A DNA stretch of 64,000 nt from CAUPWF01 sp963515125 (GCA_052116865.1 JBQKKG010000010.1:97095-161094), one strand, 5' to 3'; shown: positions 53,878 through 63,522, counted from the first letter of the stretch. A program made the numbers and translations. Notes: generated by a model not told the origin, from the letters alone.

Positions 53878-53886
53878 GAACTTTCT

Positions 53887-53936
53887 GTGCAATTGGGGAC
53901 GTAGCAAAATTCATTTTGCTACGTCCCCAATTGCAC
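53887..53936. repeat. 50-bp perfect palindrome (REP-like, copy A)
   Basis: Arms 53887-53910 and 53913-53936 are perfect 24-bp inverted copies around TC; the inner arm reads GGGGACGTAGCAAAAT. It lies upstream of ppdK and is nearly identical to the palindrome 210 bp away at 54097. Confidence 0.88.
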
Positions 53937-54096
53937 ATTGCCATGCCCCTTTTGTTTTTTGCTATGCCCCTTTTAATAAAACATCAAATTATTCTATCTT
54001 TTCCTATTAAATACCCTTTTTATTGGTTATCCATAGTATTATGACATTTAAAATATCTAATATATTATTCAATTAAAAAGGGGCACACTGAATCTT
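53937..54096. other. Gap between paired palindromes, with repeated GCCCCTTTT motifs
   Basis: No gene is seen. Two copies of ATGCCCCTTTT (near 53944 and 53964) and one inverted AAAAGGGGCAC (near 54077) lie inside the palindrome pair. The same motif follows the palindrome at 63.5 kb, so the whole 250-bp block looks like a composite repeat element. Confidence 0.6.
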
Positions 54097-54138
54097 AATT
54101 GGGGACGTAGCAAAATTCGTTTTGCTACGTCCCCAATT
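54097..54138. repeat. Palindrome (REP-like, copy B), end of the sugar ABC operon
   Basis: Arms 54097-54115 and 54120-54138 are perfect 19-bp inverted copies around TTCG. The stem lies 11 bases after the stop of the permease gene (54149) and probably also terminates the sugar operon. Confidence 0.88.
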
Positions 54139-54148
54139 GTACAATTAT

Positions 54149-54976
54149 TTAACCTTTAATTCCTGTTTGTGCTACACCTTCAATAAACTGTTTTTGGAAT
54201 ATAAAGAATAATACGATAATTGGTATTACTGCCATTACTGCTCCGGCCATTTGTGCTGGATAGTTTGTTGTATATTGCCCTTGTAATGTTGCTAGTGCTG
54301 GACCTAATGTCATTTTTTCTGTTGATGTATTTACAATTAATGGCCACATGAAATCGTTCCAAGCAAATTTTGCTGTAAAAATTACGAGTGCAACAATCCC
54401 AGGCTTTACTAGCGGTAACATGACTCTTCCAAAAATCTGGAATCGATTGCATCCATCTAGGAGCGCTGCTTCTTCCAATTCTTTTGGTAGTGACATAAAG
54501 AATTGTCTCATCATAAAGGTACCGAAAGCACTAAATAAATTTGGTAAAAAGAGCGCTGGTATGGTATCGAGTAAGCCCATTTTTTGTACGATCAAGTACT
54601 GAGGCATTAAAAATATTTGTCCTGGCACCATAAGTACCGATAAAATGATAACAAATAATATGTTTTTCCCCGGAAATTTTAATCTGGCAAATGCGTATGC
54701 CGCCATTGTACAAAATGCAACCTGCACAAATACTGTAACTACCGTTGATATAATCGTATTCATATATACTTTAGCAAATGGTAATGCCTCTACAATCTGC
54801 GAGTACGCATCTGTTACAAAATGCTTTGGAAAGATTGTTGGTGGAATTGCAAGTGCTTCTCCATTGGTCTTAAATGAGGTAAATACCATCCAAAGGAAAG
54901 GAAGTATTGTGATACCAACACCTAGTAACAACAAGATATGCACAAATAATTGTTTTGTTTTTTTCTTATGTTCCAT
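54149..54976 (-). CDS. Sugar ABC transporter permease (MalG/LacG type)
   Basis: The 275-aa membrane protein has six predicted helices and the carbohydrate-permease EAA loop LEEAALLDGCNRFQIFGRVM near 165-184. The C-terminus ends GVAQTGIKG as usual for this family. Together with the partner permease it forms the pore for a mono- or oligosaccharide. It is the last gene of the operon. Confidence 0.93.
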   Translation of the reverse strand: MEHKKKTKQLFVHILLLLGVGITILPFLWMVFTSFKTNGEALAIPPTIFPKHFVTDAYSQIVEALPFAKVYMNTIISTVVTVFVQVAFCTMAAYAFARLKFPGKNILFVIILSVLMVPGQIFLMPQYLIVQKMGLLDTIPALFLPNLFSAFGTFMMRQFFMSLPKELEEAALLDGCNRFQIFGRVMLPLVKPGIVALVIFTAKFAWNDFMWPLIVNTSTEKMTLGPALATLQGQYTTNYPAQMAGAVMAVIPIIVLFFIFQKQFIEGVAQTGIKG

Positions 54977-54994
54977 ATGTAACCCCTCTCCTTT

Positions 54995-55921
54995 CTAATC
55001 GTAATTTACCCATTTTTTCTGTCCAATTAGCTGAACAACCGTAATCAACATAATGACTACAAAAATGAAGATTGATATAGCTGCTGCGTATCCCTTATGT
55101 CCATAATCAAACGCATTTCGATAGAACATCATAACCATAGTCTGCGTACTTTCATATGCCAAACTCGTCTTACCGATCATCATATAAATTGTATCAAATA
55201 CTTGAAATCCACTAATTATGGAAGTAATCATTACAAAAAATATAGTTGGGGACAACATTGGGATTGTAATTTTCAAAAATTGTTTCACTGGACCCGCACC
55301 ATCAAGTGAGGCAGCTTCATAGTAGGATTTAGAGATACCTTGCATACCTGCCAATAGAATAATCATATTGTATCCAACGGTACACCAAATTCCTACAATC
55401 ATTACCATATATAAAGCTGTTTTTGGATTTGTTAGCCACGCTTGTGGTGGAACTCCAAAGAATTCCAATACACTGTTTAGAATACCTACTTTTTCATTGT
55501 AAATCCATTTCCACACCATAGCTACCGCTGCTGCCATAGTTACTGATGGTAAGAAATAAATGGTTCGATAAATAGAGGTTCCTTTTATCTTTGTATTTAA
55601 TAGCGCTGCAACAAATAGAGATAACGCAAGCCCTACTGGTACGGTGACTGCTACATACTTCAATGTGTTTCCAAACGTTCTCCATAACTCTTTATCACAG
55701 AGTAACTCTTTGTAATTATCTAGTCCAACGAATGTAGCAATGTTAAATTTATTTACATCATTAAAACTAAACCAAAAATTCTGTATAAACGGATAGATGT
55801 AAAACACAAGAATTCCAATTACTAATGGTAATATAAAAATATACGCTGCAATCCAATCTTTCTTTTCACGTTTTGTTGCCTTTTTTCGCACAACTTTTAC
55901 TTTACTTACTGTCTCGGTCAT
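54995..55921 (-). CDS. Sugar ABC transporter permease (LacF/UgpA type)
   Basis: The 308-aa membrane protein begins with a basic cytoplasmic tail and has six helices. Family marks are FSFNDVNKF near the first loop and the EAA loop YEAASLDGAGPVKQFLKITI near 203-222. It starts 13 bp after the binding protein gene. Partner of the other permease for sugar uptake. Confidence 0.93.
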   Translation of the reverse strand: MTETVSKVKVVRKKATKREKKDWIAAYIFILPLVIGILVFYIYPFIQNFWFSFNDVNKFNIATFVGLDNYKELLCDKELWRTFGNTLKYVAVTVPVGLALSLFVAALLNTKIKGTSIYRTIYFLPSVTMAAAVAMVWKWIYNEKVGILNSVLEFFGVPPQAWLTNPKTALYMVMIVGIWCTVGYNMIILLAGMQGISKSYYEAASLDGAGPVKQFLKITIPMLSPTIFFVMITSIISGFQVFDTIYMMIGKTSLAYESTQTMVMMFYRNAFDYGHKGYAAAISIFIFVVIMLITVVQLIGQKKWVNYD

Positions 55922-55934
55922 AGACTACACCTGC

Positions 55935-57221
55935 TTACTTTGCAAGAAGCTTATCTGCTTCTACCTTAAGTTCTTTACATGCATCTGCTAATGATTGTTC
56001 ACCTGCATATGCAATTTTTAATTTTGAAAGCTCTAAATCATATAATTCAGCTGCTGATGTGCACACTGGCAATGGATTAGCAATATCCGCATGATTGGTA
56101 TATGCCGCTAAGTTAATATCTGTATTTGATTCTGCAAAATATGCTTGTGCATCGTTTCTTGCAGAGATTACAGTTCCACTTTCTCCTTGAATCTTCATAG
56201 CTTCTTCACCACCAAGCCATAGTGCAAATTTAACTGCTTCTTCTTCGTGTTTTGTTCCAGAATATACAGCATATCCTAGTCCATTAATAATATTTGGTTC
56301 TACGCCATTGAATTCTGGGAATTCAACCAAATCAATTTTATCAGAGATAGCATCATTTGCAACATATTCTGGTGTCATGTAAGAACCAGCTAAATTCATT
56401 GCGATTTGACCACCTTCAAACATAGCATCAGGAGTTGTCTCTGCTAAACTTGCAGCACTAGGTGAAAGTCCTTGATTAATCATATCAATCCAGCATTGAA
56501 TGCCTTCTTGTGTCTTAGGATCTTCATAACCAGTCTCTGTCTTATCATCATTCAAAATCCATCCACCATTTGCAAATACAGTTGGATAATACCATGTTTG
56601 GAAATCAACTGGGCAAGCAAATGGATATACTCCATTATCAAGTCCTGCATCTTTTAATTTTTGTGCTGTTGCTACCAAATCTTCAAATGTCCAGTCATCT
56701 GTTGGGTATGCTACACCTGCTTTGTCAAAAATCTCTTTGTTATACCACAAAGCATTTGTATCAAAATCTTTTGGAACAGCAATTAATTTGTCATCCAATG
56801 TATATGCATTTACTAATGCTTCTGGGAAATTAGTTTCTACATCCAAGTCTTTTGCTGCCTCTGTTAAATCAAGAAGGATTCCACCTTCATTGTAGCTTTC
56901 CGCATGAAGAACATTGATCCAAAAAACATCTGGCGCAGTTCCACCAGTAGCAGAAGCTTCTAATTTGGTCCAATATTCTCCGCCTTTGTACGGTGTTAAT
57001 TGAATTTTTACTGATACATTTTCATTTTCTTTTTCATAAGCGTCAGCAAGTGCCTCCATAGTTGGTCTTTGCTTTTCATCCCAGATTCCAAGTGAAATTT
57101 CTGTCTTACCATTGCTTGATTTACTTTCTTTCTTACTACCGCCACATGCAGTTAATCCAGTTACTGCCATTGTTGCAGCTAATCCAAGAGCTGCCAACTT
57201 TTTCCAATTCTTCTTCATCAT
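55935..57221 (-). CDS. Sugar-binding lipoprotein of the ABC importer (SBP family 1)
   Basis: The 428-aa protein has a lipoprotein signal ending VTGLTACGG (Cys about 26) and the family-1 fold, with EISLGIWDEKQRPTMEALAD at the start of the mature part and VFWINVLHAESYNEGGILLD near 100-119. It captures a carbohydrate for the two permeases. No ATPase gene is in the operon, so a shared MsmX-type ATPase must serve it. Ligand unknown. Confidence 0.93.
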   Translation of the reverse strand: MMKKNWKKLAALGLAATMAVTGLTACGGSKKESKSSNGKTEISLGIWDEKQRPTMEALADAYEKENENVSVKIQLTPYKGGEYWTKLEASATGGTAPDVFWINVLHAESYNEGGILLDLTEAAKDLDVETNFPEALVNAYTLDDKLIAVPKDFDTNALWYNKEIFDKAGVAYPTDDWTFEDLVATAQKLKDAGLDNGVYPFACPVDFQTWYYPTVFANGGWILNDDKTETGYEDPKTQEGIQCWIDMINQGLSPSAASLAETTPDAMFEGGQIAMNLAGSYMTPEYVANDAISDKIDLVEFPEFNGVEPNIINGLGYAVYSGTKHEEEAVKFALWLGGEEAMKIQGESGTVISARNDAQAYFAESNTDINLAAYTNHADIANPLPVCTSAAELYDLELSKLKIAYAGEQSLADACKELKVEADKLLAK

Positions 57222-57240
57222 TGTTCTCCCTTTCTTTTTG

Positions 57241-58530
57241 TTATTGCTTTCTTAATGTATCAAGATTAATAACAGCGCCACCTGCTAATCTAGATCGTTC
57301 TGCTGCAAGTGCACAGTAATGACTTTCTACTGAGTGTTCTACTGAAGTAATTGCACTTGTTGGTTCTGTACCTTCTATAATCATATCAAGAAATTCTTCT
57401 ACCATGCGGTTATCACCACCTGCATGGCCCGAAAAATCTGTTGCAAGTTTGGATACATCTGTAATTTCTGTCTTCCCGCCAAATGTTGTAACTTTAATCG
57501 TATTTTCTGACATATCAGCCACAATTTCACCTTTAGTTCCCATGAATTTTGCATAGCGCGATCCTGTAGCTGTAAATGCGCACATTGTTAGATGAATAGT
57601 AGAACCATCCGTCATATTTAGATTCACTACTTGATGATCTACTACATTATTATCGCAATGATATACACATCTACCATATGGACCATTTTGTATTGCTTCT
57701 CTAATACTTTCTTCTGTAGGATGAAGTGCAACTACGTCTAATGGCCAATCTGTTTTACCATGAGCAACACCCGTTTTTTCATTTGTAATATAGATTTTTT
57801 CTGCATCAAATGGACAATTTTCTTTTGCCTTGCAACCATCCATACAACGATTTGCTGCACCTTCTGGTGCGCATTCTTCTTTAAATAAGTAAGTGCTTCC
57901 AAAAGAAGAAACTGAATCGCATTTCTTTCCTGTCAACCAAAGTAACAAATCCATATCATGACAACATTTTTGTAAAATCATAGGACTTGTAGTTTCTGAA
58001 TTCCTCCAATTTCCTCGTACAAAACTGTGTGCTTGATGCCAATAGCCAACATTTTCAATTCCCATTATAGATACAGTTTCCCCAATTACACCGGTATCTA
58101 TAATTTCTTTTAACTTGGTATAAAATGGAGTATATCGTAATACATGACAAACCACTACTTTTCTATCACATTCTTTTGCTACCTTCACAATCTCCCTACA
58201 TTCATCTAAATTTGGTGAAATTGGTTTTTCTAATAGTAAATGATATCCTTTTCGTAATGCGGGAATTGCTTGGCTTACATGCTGTTTATCCTGGGTTGTA
58301 ATAAACATCACATCTGCTAGTTTATCCTGAGCAATCATTTCCTCTGCACTAGAATAACAAGCTTCCTTTGGAACTTGATATTCTGCAGCAACATCTGCTA
58401 CTTTTGCACTATCTATATCCGCAATGGCTACAATTTCCATTTTTTCTGGAAATAATTTAGCTGTTGGTGCATAGGTATCCTTCCCCCTACTACCTAATCC
58501 TGCCAAAGCCACTTTTATTTTTTTACTCAT
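57241..58530 (-). CDS. Gfo/Idh/MocA family oxidoreductase
   Basis: The 429-aa protein has an N-terminal NAD(P) fold (VALAGLGSRGKDTYAP about 6-21), the conserved LLEKPISPN (about 100-108) with the catalytic Lys of this family, and a C-terminal domain with a Cys-rich insert (CAPEGAANRCMDGCKAKENC, about 222-241). Such enzymes act on sugars or sugar derivatives; this Cys-rich variant could bind a metal. First gene of the sugar operon, with GAGGAGG before ATG 58530. Confidence 0.9.
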   Translation of the reverse strand: MSKKIKVALAGLGSRGKDTYAPTAKLFPEKMEIVAIADIDSAKVADVAAEYQVPKEACYSSAEEMIAQDKLADVMFITTQDKQHVSQAIPALRKGYHLLLEKPISPNLDECREIVKVAKECDRKVVVCHVLRYTPFYTKLKEIIDTGVIGETVSIMGIENVGYWHQAHSFVRGNWRNSETTSPMILQKCCHDMDLLLWLTGKKCDSVSSFGSTYLFKEECAPEGAANRCMDGCKAKENCPFDAEKIYITNEKTGVAHGKTDWPLDVVALHPTEESIREAIQNGPYGRCVYHCDNNVVDHQVVNLNMTDGSTIHLTMCAFTATGSRYAKFMGTKGEIVADMSENTIKVTTFGGKTEITDVSKLATDFSGHAGGDNRMVEEFLDMIIEGTEPTSAITSVEHSVESHYCALAAERSRLAGGAVINLDTLRKQ

Positions 58531-58554
58531 AATGTCCTCCTCACTATCATGCAT

Positions 58555-58780
58555 ACATGTTGTTAAAATTCTACTTTTATTTGTATTTATTATAGCTTTC
58601 TTTATCCATTTTGGCTTACACTATCATCCTTATACATTGTCAAATCGTCCACTGATTGTTTATATTATATAATTTATTTTAGAAATACCATCATTTTCTA
58701 TTCATTCAGACAATAATTCTTTCGTCTTAACTCTTTCATATACAACTGGTATAAATTTTCAATATAGTGCGATATATAAA
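58555..58780 (-). promoter_or_regulatory. Leader and upstream region of the sugar operon
   Basis: A minus-strand TATAAT lies at 58595-58590, with no good -35 at the right distance, which suits an activator-dependent promoter. A TTGACA stands further upstream near 58641. The divergent AraC protein is the obvious activator. No gene is seen. Confidence 0.4.
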
Positions 58781-58782
58781 AG

Positions 58783-58822
58783 AAAAAAACCAGGCACGAC
58801 ACATAAACATGTGAGGCGTCTG
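58783..58822 (-). terminator. Orphan terminator-like hairpin
   Basis: Arms 58791-58804 and 58809-58822 pair in 11 of 14 positions (one G-U pair among them) around a 4-nt loop, followed on the minus strand by TTTTTTT. It lies in the divergent gap, upstream of the sugar operon, with no annotated gene ending at it. It could end a small RNA or act in a longer leader. Confidence 0.55.
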
Positions 58823-58921
58823 CTTTGACTCCAATTCACTATAGGTTGTGATTATTATAACTGATGTAGTTTTCATTTGTAAATATTTAATCGTCCATAG
58901 TATTTATACTATTGTCCAATA

Positions 58922-58950
58922 TTGTTTTCCATTTTATAATCTGTTAAAAT
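58922..58950 (+). promoter_or_regulatory. Promoter of the AraC regulator gene
   Basis: TTGTTT (58922-58927) and TAAAAT (58945-58950) are 17 bp apart, about 50 bases before the start codon. Confidence 0.65.
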
Positions 58951-59000
58951 AATAGTCAAGCATTACCAACTTTTACATCTTTCTGCAAAGGAGAAATCAC

Positions 59001-59942
59001 ATGACATATATTAGTACGCAATTAAAAAAAGAAATTCAAATATCTGAACTCATTACAGTTCACTATTTTGAATATATGAAGGATTTTATTTTTCATGGAG
59101 AATCACATGACTTTTGGGAATTTTTATATGTTGATAAAGGCTGCGTATCTGTACAAGCAGACGAAACTTTTTACCAATTAGATGCGGGGGATATCATCTT
59201 TCATAAACCGAATGAATTCCATGCGATAGAAGCAAAAGGAAATAAGGCTCCTAATCTTGTTGCCATTTCCTTTACTTCTAATTCTAGCGCAATGAAATTC
59301 TTTAATTCTAAATACTTTACACTATCAAAAGAAGAACGAAAGATTATTTCACAAATTATCGCAGAAGCAAAAGCCGCATTTACCACCCCACTTCACTTAC
59401 CATCCATCGAACAAGTAGAGTCATCCGAAACGGCCCCTTTTGGCGCTGAACAATTAGTCCAGATATATCTTGAATTATTTTTAATTCATGTAAAGCGCAA
59501 CCATATGGAAAGCGAGGGTGAAAAAATCACTACGGTTCCAATTCCAGCTCCAATGGATTTGCCAGCCAATTCGGAATTATTAGCTCAAATAATTCATTAT
59601 ATGGAATTCAGAATTTGCGAGCAATTAACCGTCACACACATTTGCGAGCAATTCTCATTAAGCCGTTCTGCATTGCAATCTTTATTTCATAAAGAAAAGC
59701 ACTGTGGTGCTATGGATTATTTTAATCAAATGAAACTAGAACGTGCAAAAGAAATTATGCGAGATGGTACTATGAATTTAACTGAAATTGCACACTACCT
59801 CTCTTATAGCTCTCTACAATATTTTTCGAAGCAATTCAAAAAGGCAACTGGTATGTCGCCTCTTGAATATTCCTCCTCTGTAAAAGGTATTACACAAGCT
59901 GTAGAACGAGCTACCTCGCACCTATATAATAGTCAGCCATAG
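59001..59942 (+). CDS. AraC family regulator with cupin sensor
   Basis: The 313-aa protein has an N-terminal cupin-like sensor (about 15-110; HGESHDFWEFLYVDKG and LDAGDIIFHKPNEFHAI) and two C-terminal helix-turn-helix motifs (about 205-300; VTHICEQFSLSRSALQSLFH and MNLTEIAHYLSYSSLQYFSK). Such proteins sense sugars and switch on uptake and breakdown genes. It is divergent from the Gfo/Idh-ABC operon and upstream of a glycoside-hydrolase-like gene, its likely targets. Ribosome binding site AAAGGAG. Confidence 0.93.
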   Translation: MTYISTQLKKEIQISELITVHYFEYMKDFIFHGESHDFWEFLYVDKGCVSVQADETFYQLDAGDIIFHKPNEFHAIEAKGNKAPNLVAISFTSNSSAMKFFNSKYFTLSKEERKIISQIIAEAKAAFTTPLHLPSIEQVESSETAPFGAEQLVQIYLELFLIHVKRNHMESEGEKITTVPIPAPMDLPANSELLAQIIHYMEFRICEQLTVTHICEQFSLSRSALQSLFHKEKHCGAMDYFNQMKLERAKEIMRDGTMNLTEIAHYLSYSSLQYFSKQFKKATGMSPLEYSSSVKGITQAVERATSHLYNSQP

Positions 59943-59976
59943 TTCCATATTTCTTCCGTCTTAGGTGAAGTTATCT

Positions 59977-61362
59977 TTAAGCTTCATCTAAGAATACGCG
60001 GTATCCCTTTACTACTTCATAAATATCTGCTTTACTTGTCACTTCCCATGGCGCATGCATGCACAGTACTGCGACACCACTATCAATGACTTCCATACCA
60101 TATACCGCCATAATATAGGCAATTGTTCCACCGCCGCCCACATCTACTGCTCCCATTTCTGCCATTTGGAATGCTACATTGTGATCTTCAAACATTTTCC
60201 GTAACCTTGCTACATACTCTGGATTCGCATCATTCGTACCACTCTTTCCATGACTACCGGTATATTTATTAATGACTAATCCATTTGCTAATAATGATGC
60301 ATTTTTCTTCTCATATTTATCAGCATATAATGGGTCAAACCCTGCATTCACATCAGAAGATAACATTCTTGAGTTCGCTAATGTCCGACGCAATTTCAAT
60401 TCCGAGTATCCTTCCACTCGATCTATCAATTCTGCTACTGCATTTTCAAAGAATTTTGATTGCATTCCAGTAGCCCCTACACTTCCAATCTCTTCTTTAT
60501 CTACTAAGATACAGCATGCGGTACGTTTCACTGGCTTGTTTTCCAACATTGCCAACAAAGAGGTAAATGCACATACTCGATCGTCTTGTCCATAGGCCAT
60601 AATCATACTTCTGTCGATTCCACAGTCTCTTGCCTTACCAGCTGGTACAATCTCTAACTCTGCTGACAAGAAATCATCTTCCTCTATTGCATAAGTATCC
60701 TTCAATAATTTAAGAACGAATGCCTTCGCTGCTTCTTTTTCTTTTTCTACACCAGCTAATTCTTTATTTCCAATGAGCAAATCCATTTTTTCACCCGCAA
60801 TTACTTTGTCCGCTGTTTTTGCCATCTCTGTATCTGCAAGGTGGATTAAAATATCTGTAATGACAAATACTGGGTCTTCCTCTTTTTCTCCAATGACAAT
60901 TTCAACTTTGCTACCATCTTTTCTAACCACGACTCCATGTAATGCTAGCGGTATTGCAACCCATTGGTATTTCTTGATTCCACCATAATAATGAGTATCA
61001 AAATAAGCATACCCTTCGTCATCATATAATGGGTTTTGTTTCACATCGATTCTTGGAGAATCTATATGGGCACCCAAAATATTCATCCCATTTTCTAACG
61101 GCTCTTGCCCCACTTGAAAAAGAACAATGGATTTATCCATATAGGAGCTATATACTTTGTCTCCTTCTTTTAGTTTCCCATGTTTTGCAATAATCTCATG
61201 TAGATCCTGATAACCAGCCTCTTTGGCTCTTCGAATAGTTTCCGTTACACATTCTCTTTCTGTTTTACCGGCATCCAAACAAGTCTTGTAAATAGCATTT
61301 ACTTCTTCTAATTCCTGTAGCTCTTTCTGACCATAGCTCTTCCATAAATTTTCTCTTTTCAT
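59977..61362 (-). CDS. M18 family aminopeptidase
   Basis: The 461-aa protein has the M18 metal-binding marks: GAHIDSPRIDVKQNP (about 97-111), VDKEEIGSVGATG (about 291-303) with the catalytic Glu, and the late VAVLCMHAPWEVTS region (about 435-448) with the final metal-binding His. M18 enzymes are large homo-dodecamers that remove acidic or neutral N-terminal residues from peptides in the cytoplasm. Monocistronic, converging on the AraC gene with stops 34 bp apart. Confidence 0.93.
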   Translation of the reverse strand: MKRENLWKSYGQKELQELEEVNAIYKTCLDAGKTERECVTETIRRAKEAGYQDLHEIIAKHGKLKEGDKVYSSYMDKSIVLFQVGQEPLENGMNILGAHIDSPRIDVKQNPLYDDEGYAYFDTHYYGGIKKYQWVAIPLALHGVVVRKDGSKVEIVIGEKEEDPVFVITDILIHLADTEMAKTADKVIAGEKMDLLIGNKELAGVEKEKEAAKAFVLKLLKDTYAIEEDDFLSAELEIVPAGKARDCGIDRSMIMAYGQDDRVCAFTSLLAMLENKPVKRTACCILVDKEEIGSVGATGMQSKFFENAVAELIDRVEGYSELKLRRTLANSRMLSSDVNAGFDPLYADKYEKKNASLLANGLVINKYTGSHGKSGTNDANPEYVARLRKMFEDHNVAFQMAEMGAVDVGGGGTIAYIMAVYGMEVIDSGVAVLCMHAPWEVTSKADIYEVVKGYRVFLDEA

Positions 61363-61618
61363 GTTGCACTTATCTCCTTCACTGTCTATTTTATCTATTT
61401 TTATATTATATCTCCGTCTCTTTTACATAGCTTATCATTTTAACCTATATTATTATACCATTGTCTTTGGTAAGATTTACGTTATTCTAATTGCAAGAAA
61501 AAAAAGATAATAATACCATTTTCTTAGATAATCTTATAAGCCTACTTCATGATGTAATTATATAATGAGAGATAGCCAAACACAAGATAGGTGTTTGAAA
61601 GATGGGAGGATTTTACAT

Positions 61619-63505
61619 ATGAAATTAGTTACATGCGCTGGCACAACACTCCAATTCTATGAAGATACACTGTCTTTTTCTATCAAAAGAAAAGGAACTA
61701 CATGGGACTGGGCAACTGATTATACTCCAAAATTTACAATTGGAGATGAAAGTTTATACTTTCAAAGCGCTAAAACGATTAGTCACAAAGACTATATCAC
61801 AGGCTTAGGACAAGGAGTCATCTCACACTACGAAGGATTTCAGGTAAATGGTTCCGCTTGTAATCTTGCATTTGAAACCATTGTTTGGATTGAGCAAGCA
61901 ACTGGAGATGTGTTTTTTGAATGGATTCCATGTCAAGAGTCTGATGTTTGCATTAAGGAAATCTACTGGCCGGGGTATATGTCCTTTGATACGCCAAAGG
62001 AAGACTGGTATACATTACTAAATATCCAACAAGGACTATTGATACCAAATACATGGAATGTAGCATTAGAAAAGCTTTACTTTGATGGTCTACTATGTAC
62101 TGCTGGTGCATATATGCCTTGGTTTAGCCAAATTAAAGAGCATCAAGGTTATATTGCTATCTGCGAACAACCCTGGGATTCCGCATTTTATGCAGAACAT
62201 CCCGAAAATGGACCATTTACACATGTTGGTATGAAGTGGGGGCCAAGCCTTGGTAAGATCGCTTACCGAAGAACTATGAAATACTCATTTTTATCAGATT
62301 GTACCTATAATGATATTTGCAAAGTATATCGTGCTTATGTGAAAGAGAAAGGATTATTTTGTTCTCTGAGTGAAAAATCTGCAAAAGCACCTTCTGTAAA
62401 TCGATTAATCGGAAGTTCTTTTATGCACAAAGGGATTAAAACACAAGTTATGACGGACTCTGAGTTTTTTGATCCAACTAACCCTAACAAGAACAATAAT
62501 CTGACTCCATTTGATGCACGTACAAAAGAAATCCGGCATTATCACGATTTGGGATTCGAGAAATTATACCTTCACCTCGACGGATGGGCAGAGCCAGGAT
62601 ATGATAACCAACATCCAGATTATCTACCCGCATGTGAAGCCGCTGGCGGCTGGGAGGGCTTAAAAACATTAACAGATACCATTCAATCCTGTGGCTACCT
62701 GTTTGGTATTCACGATCAATACCGTGATTATTACTTTGCAGCTAAGACTTTTGATAAAAATTTTGGCTGTCAACAAATGAATGGAGAACTATTAGAGCAC
62801 TCTCGTTGGGCTGGTGGGCATCAAACGTATCTGTGTGCTACCCAAGCACCATTCTATGTAAAACGAAACTTTACAGAAATTGCCGCTCATGATGTTCACC
62901 TTGACTGTGCTTATCTAGATGTATTTACCTGCAACGATGGTGATGAATGTAATCACCCATGGCATCGCATGACTCGCAGAGAATGTTTCGAATTCCGTGG
63001 TCTTTGTTTTGAATATCTCTTATCTCAAGGAATCCTGCCAAGCTCAGAGGAAGTTACTGATTGGAGTATGAAGAGTTTAGTATTTGCACATTATGCTCCT
63101 TATAATTTTATGATGCACCAACCCGGGACACCACAAAACGGAATTGCAGTTCCACTATTTAATCTAGTGTATCATGACTGTGTCATAGAACCTTGGATTA
63201 TGGATAAGGTTAGCGAATATGATGACTATATGCTTTATGCTCTTCTCAATGGCGGTGCCCCATATTTCATTCGTGACGCCGCTTACCAGAATATAGACGG
63301 AGCATTTCAAACTGATTTTTCTTTTACAGAAAAAGAATCATATGAGCGTTGCCAGATTGTAGCAAAACTACATGAGCGCATAGCAAAATGCGAAATGGTA
63401 TCTCATGAGTTTATCGATAATAACTACCAAATACAAAGGACAACCTTTAGTGATGGGACCACAGTAACCATAGACCTAACAGAACAATCTTATCAGATAA
63501 CATAG
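61619..63505 (+). CDS. Glycoside-hydrolase-like TIM-barrel protein (DUF5696/GH101-129-like)
   Basis: The 628-aa protein has an N-terminal beta-sandwich (about 1-260) and a TIM-barrel core (about 280-560). In the barrel, FEKLYLHLDGWAEPGYD (about 316-332), GIHDQYRDYY (about 364-373) and HLDCAYLDVF (about 427-436) supply acidic residues of the type used in catalysis. I recognise the general plan of DUF5696 and the related GH101/GH129 families, but not a proven substrate. No signal peptide, so an intracellular oligosaccharide is the likely target, in keeping with the ABC importer nearby. Start ATG 61619 has GGGAGG. Confidence 0.7.
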   Translation: MKLVTCAGTTLQFYEDTLSFSIKRKGTTWDWATDYTPKFTIGDESLYFQSAKTISHKDYITGLGQGVISHYEGFQVNGSACNLAFETIVWIEQATGDVFFEWIPCQESDVCIKEIYWPGYMSFDTPKEDWYTLLNIQQGLLIPNTWNVALEKLYFDGLLCTAGAYMPWFSQIKEHQGYIAICEQPWDSAFYAEHPENGPFTHVGMKWGPSLGKIAYRRTMKYSFLSDCTYNDICKVYRAYVKEKGLFCSLSEKSAKAPSVNRLIGSSFMHKGIKTQVMTDSEFFDPTNPNKNNNLTPFDARTKEIRHYHDLGFEKLYLHLDGWAEPGYDNQHPDYLPACEAAGGWEGLKTLTDTIQSCGYLFGIHDQYRDYYFAAKTFDKNFGCQQMNGELLEHSRWAGGHQTYLCATQAPFYVKRNFTEIAAHDVHLDCAYLDVFTCNDGDECNHPWHRMTRRECFEFRGLCFEYLLSQGILPSSEEVTDWSMKSLVFAHYAPYNFMMHQPGTPQNGIAVPLFNLVYHDCVIEPWIMDKVSEYDDYMLYALLNGGAPYFIRDAAYQNIDGAFQTDFSFTEKESYERCQIVAKLHERIAKCEMVSHEFIDNNYQIQRTTFSDGTTVTIDLTEQSYQIT

Positions 63506-63522
63506 ATTGAAAAATTGGGGAA

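Noticed and set aside
59959..59993. Hairpin between the AraC and M18 genes as a terminator
   Set aside because: A stem exists, but it overlaps the M18 stop codon and has no T-run on either strand, so terminator function is not supported.
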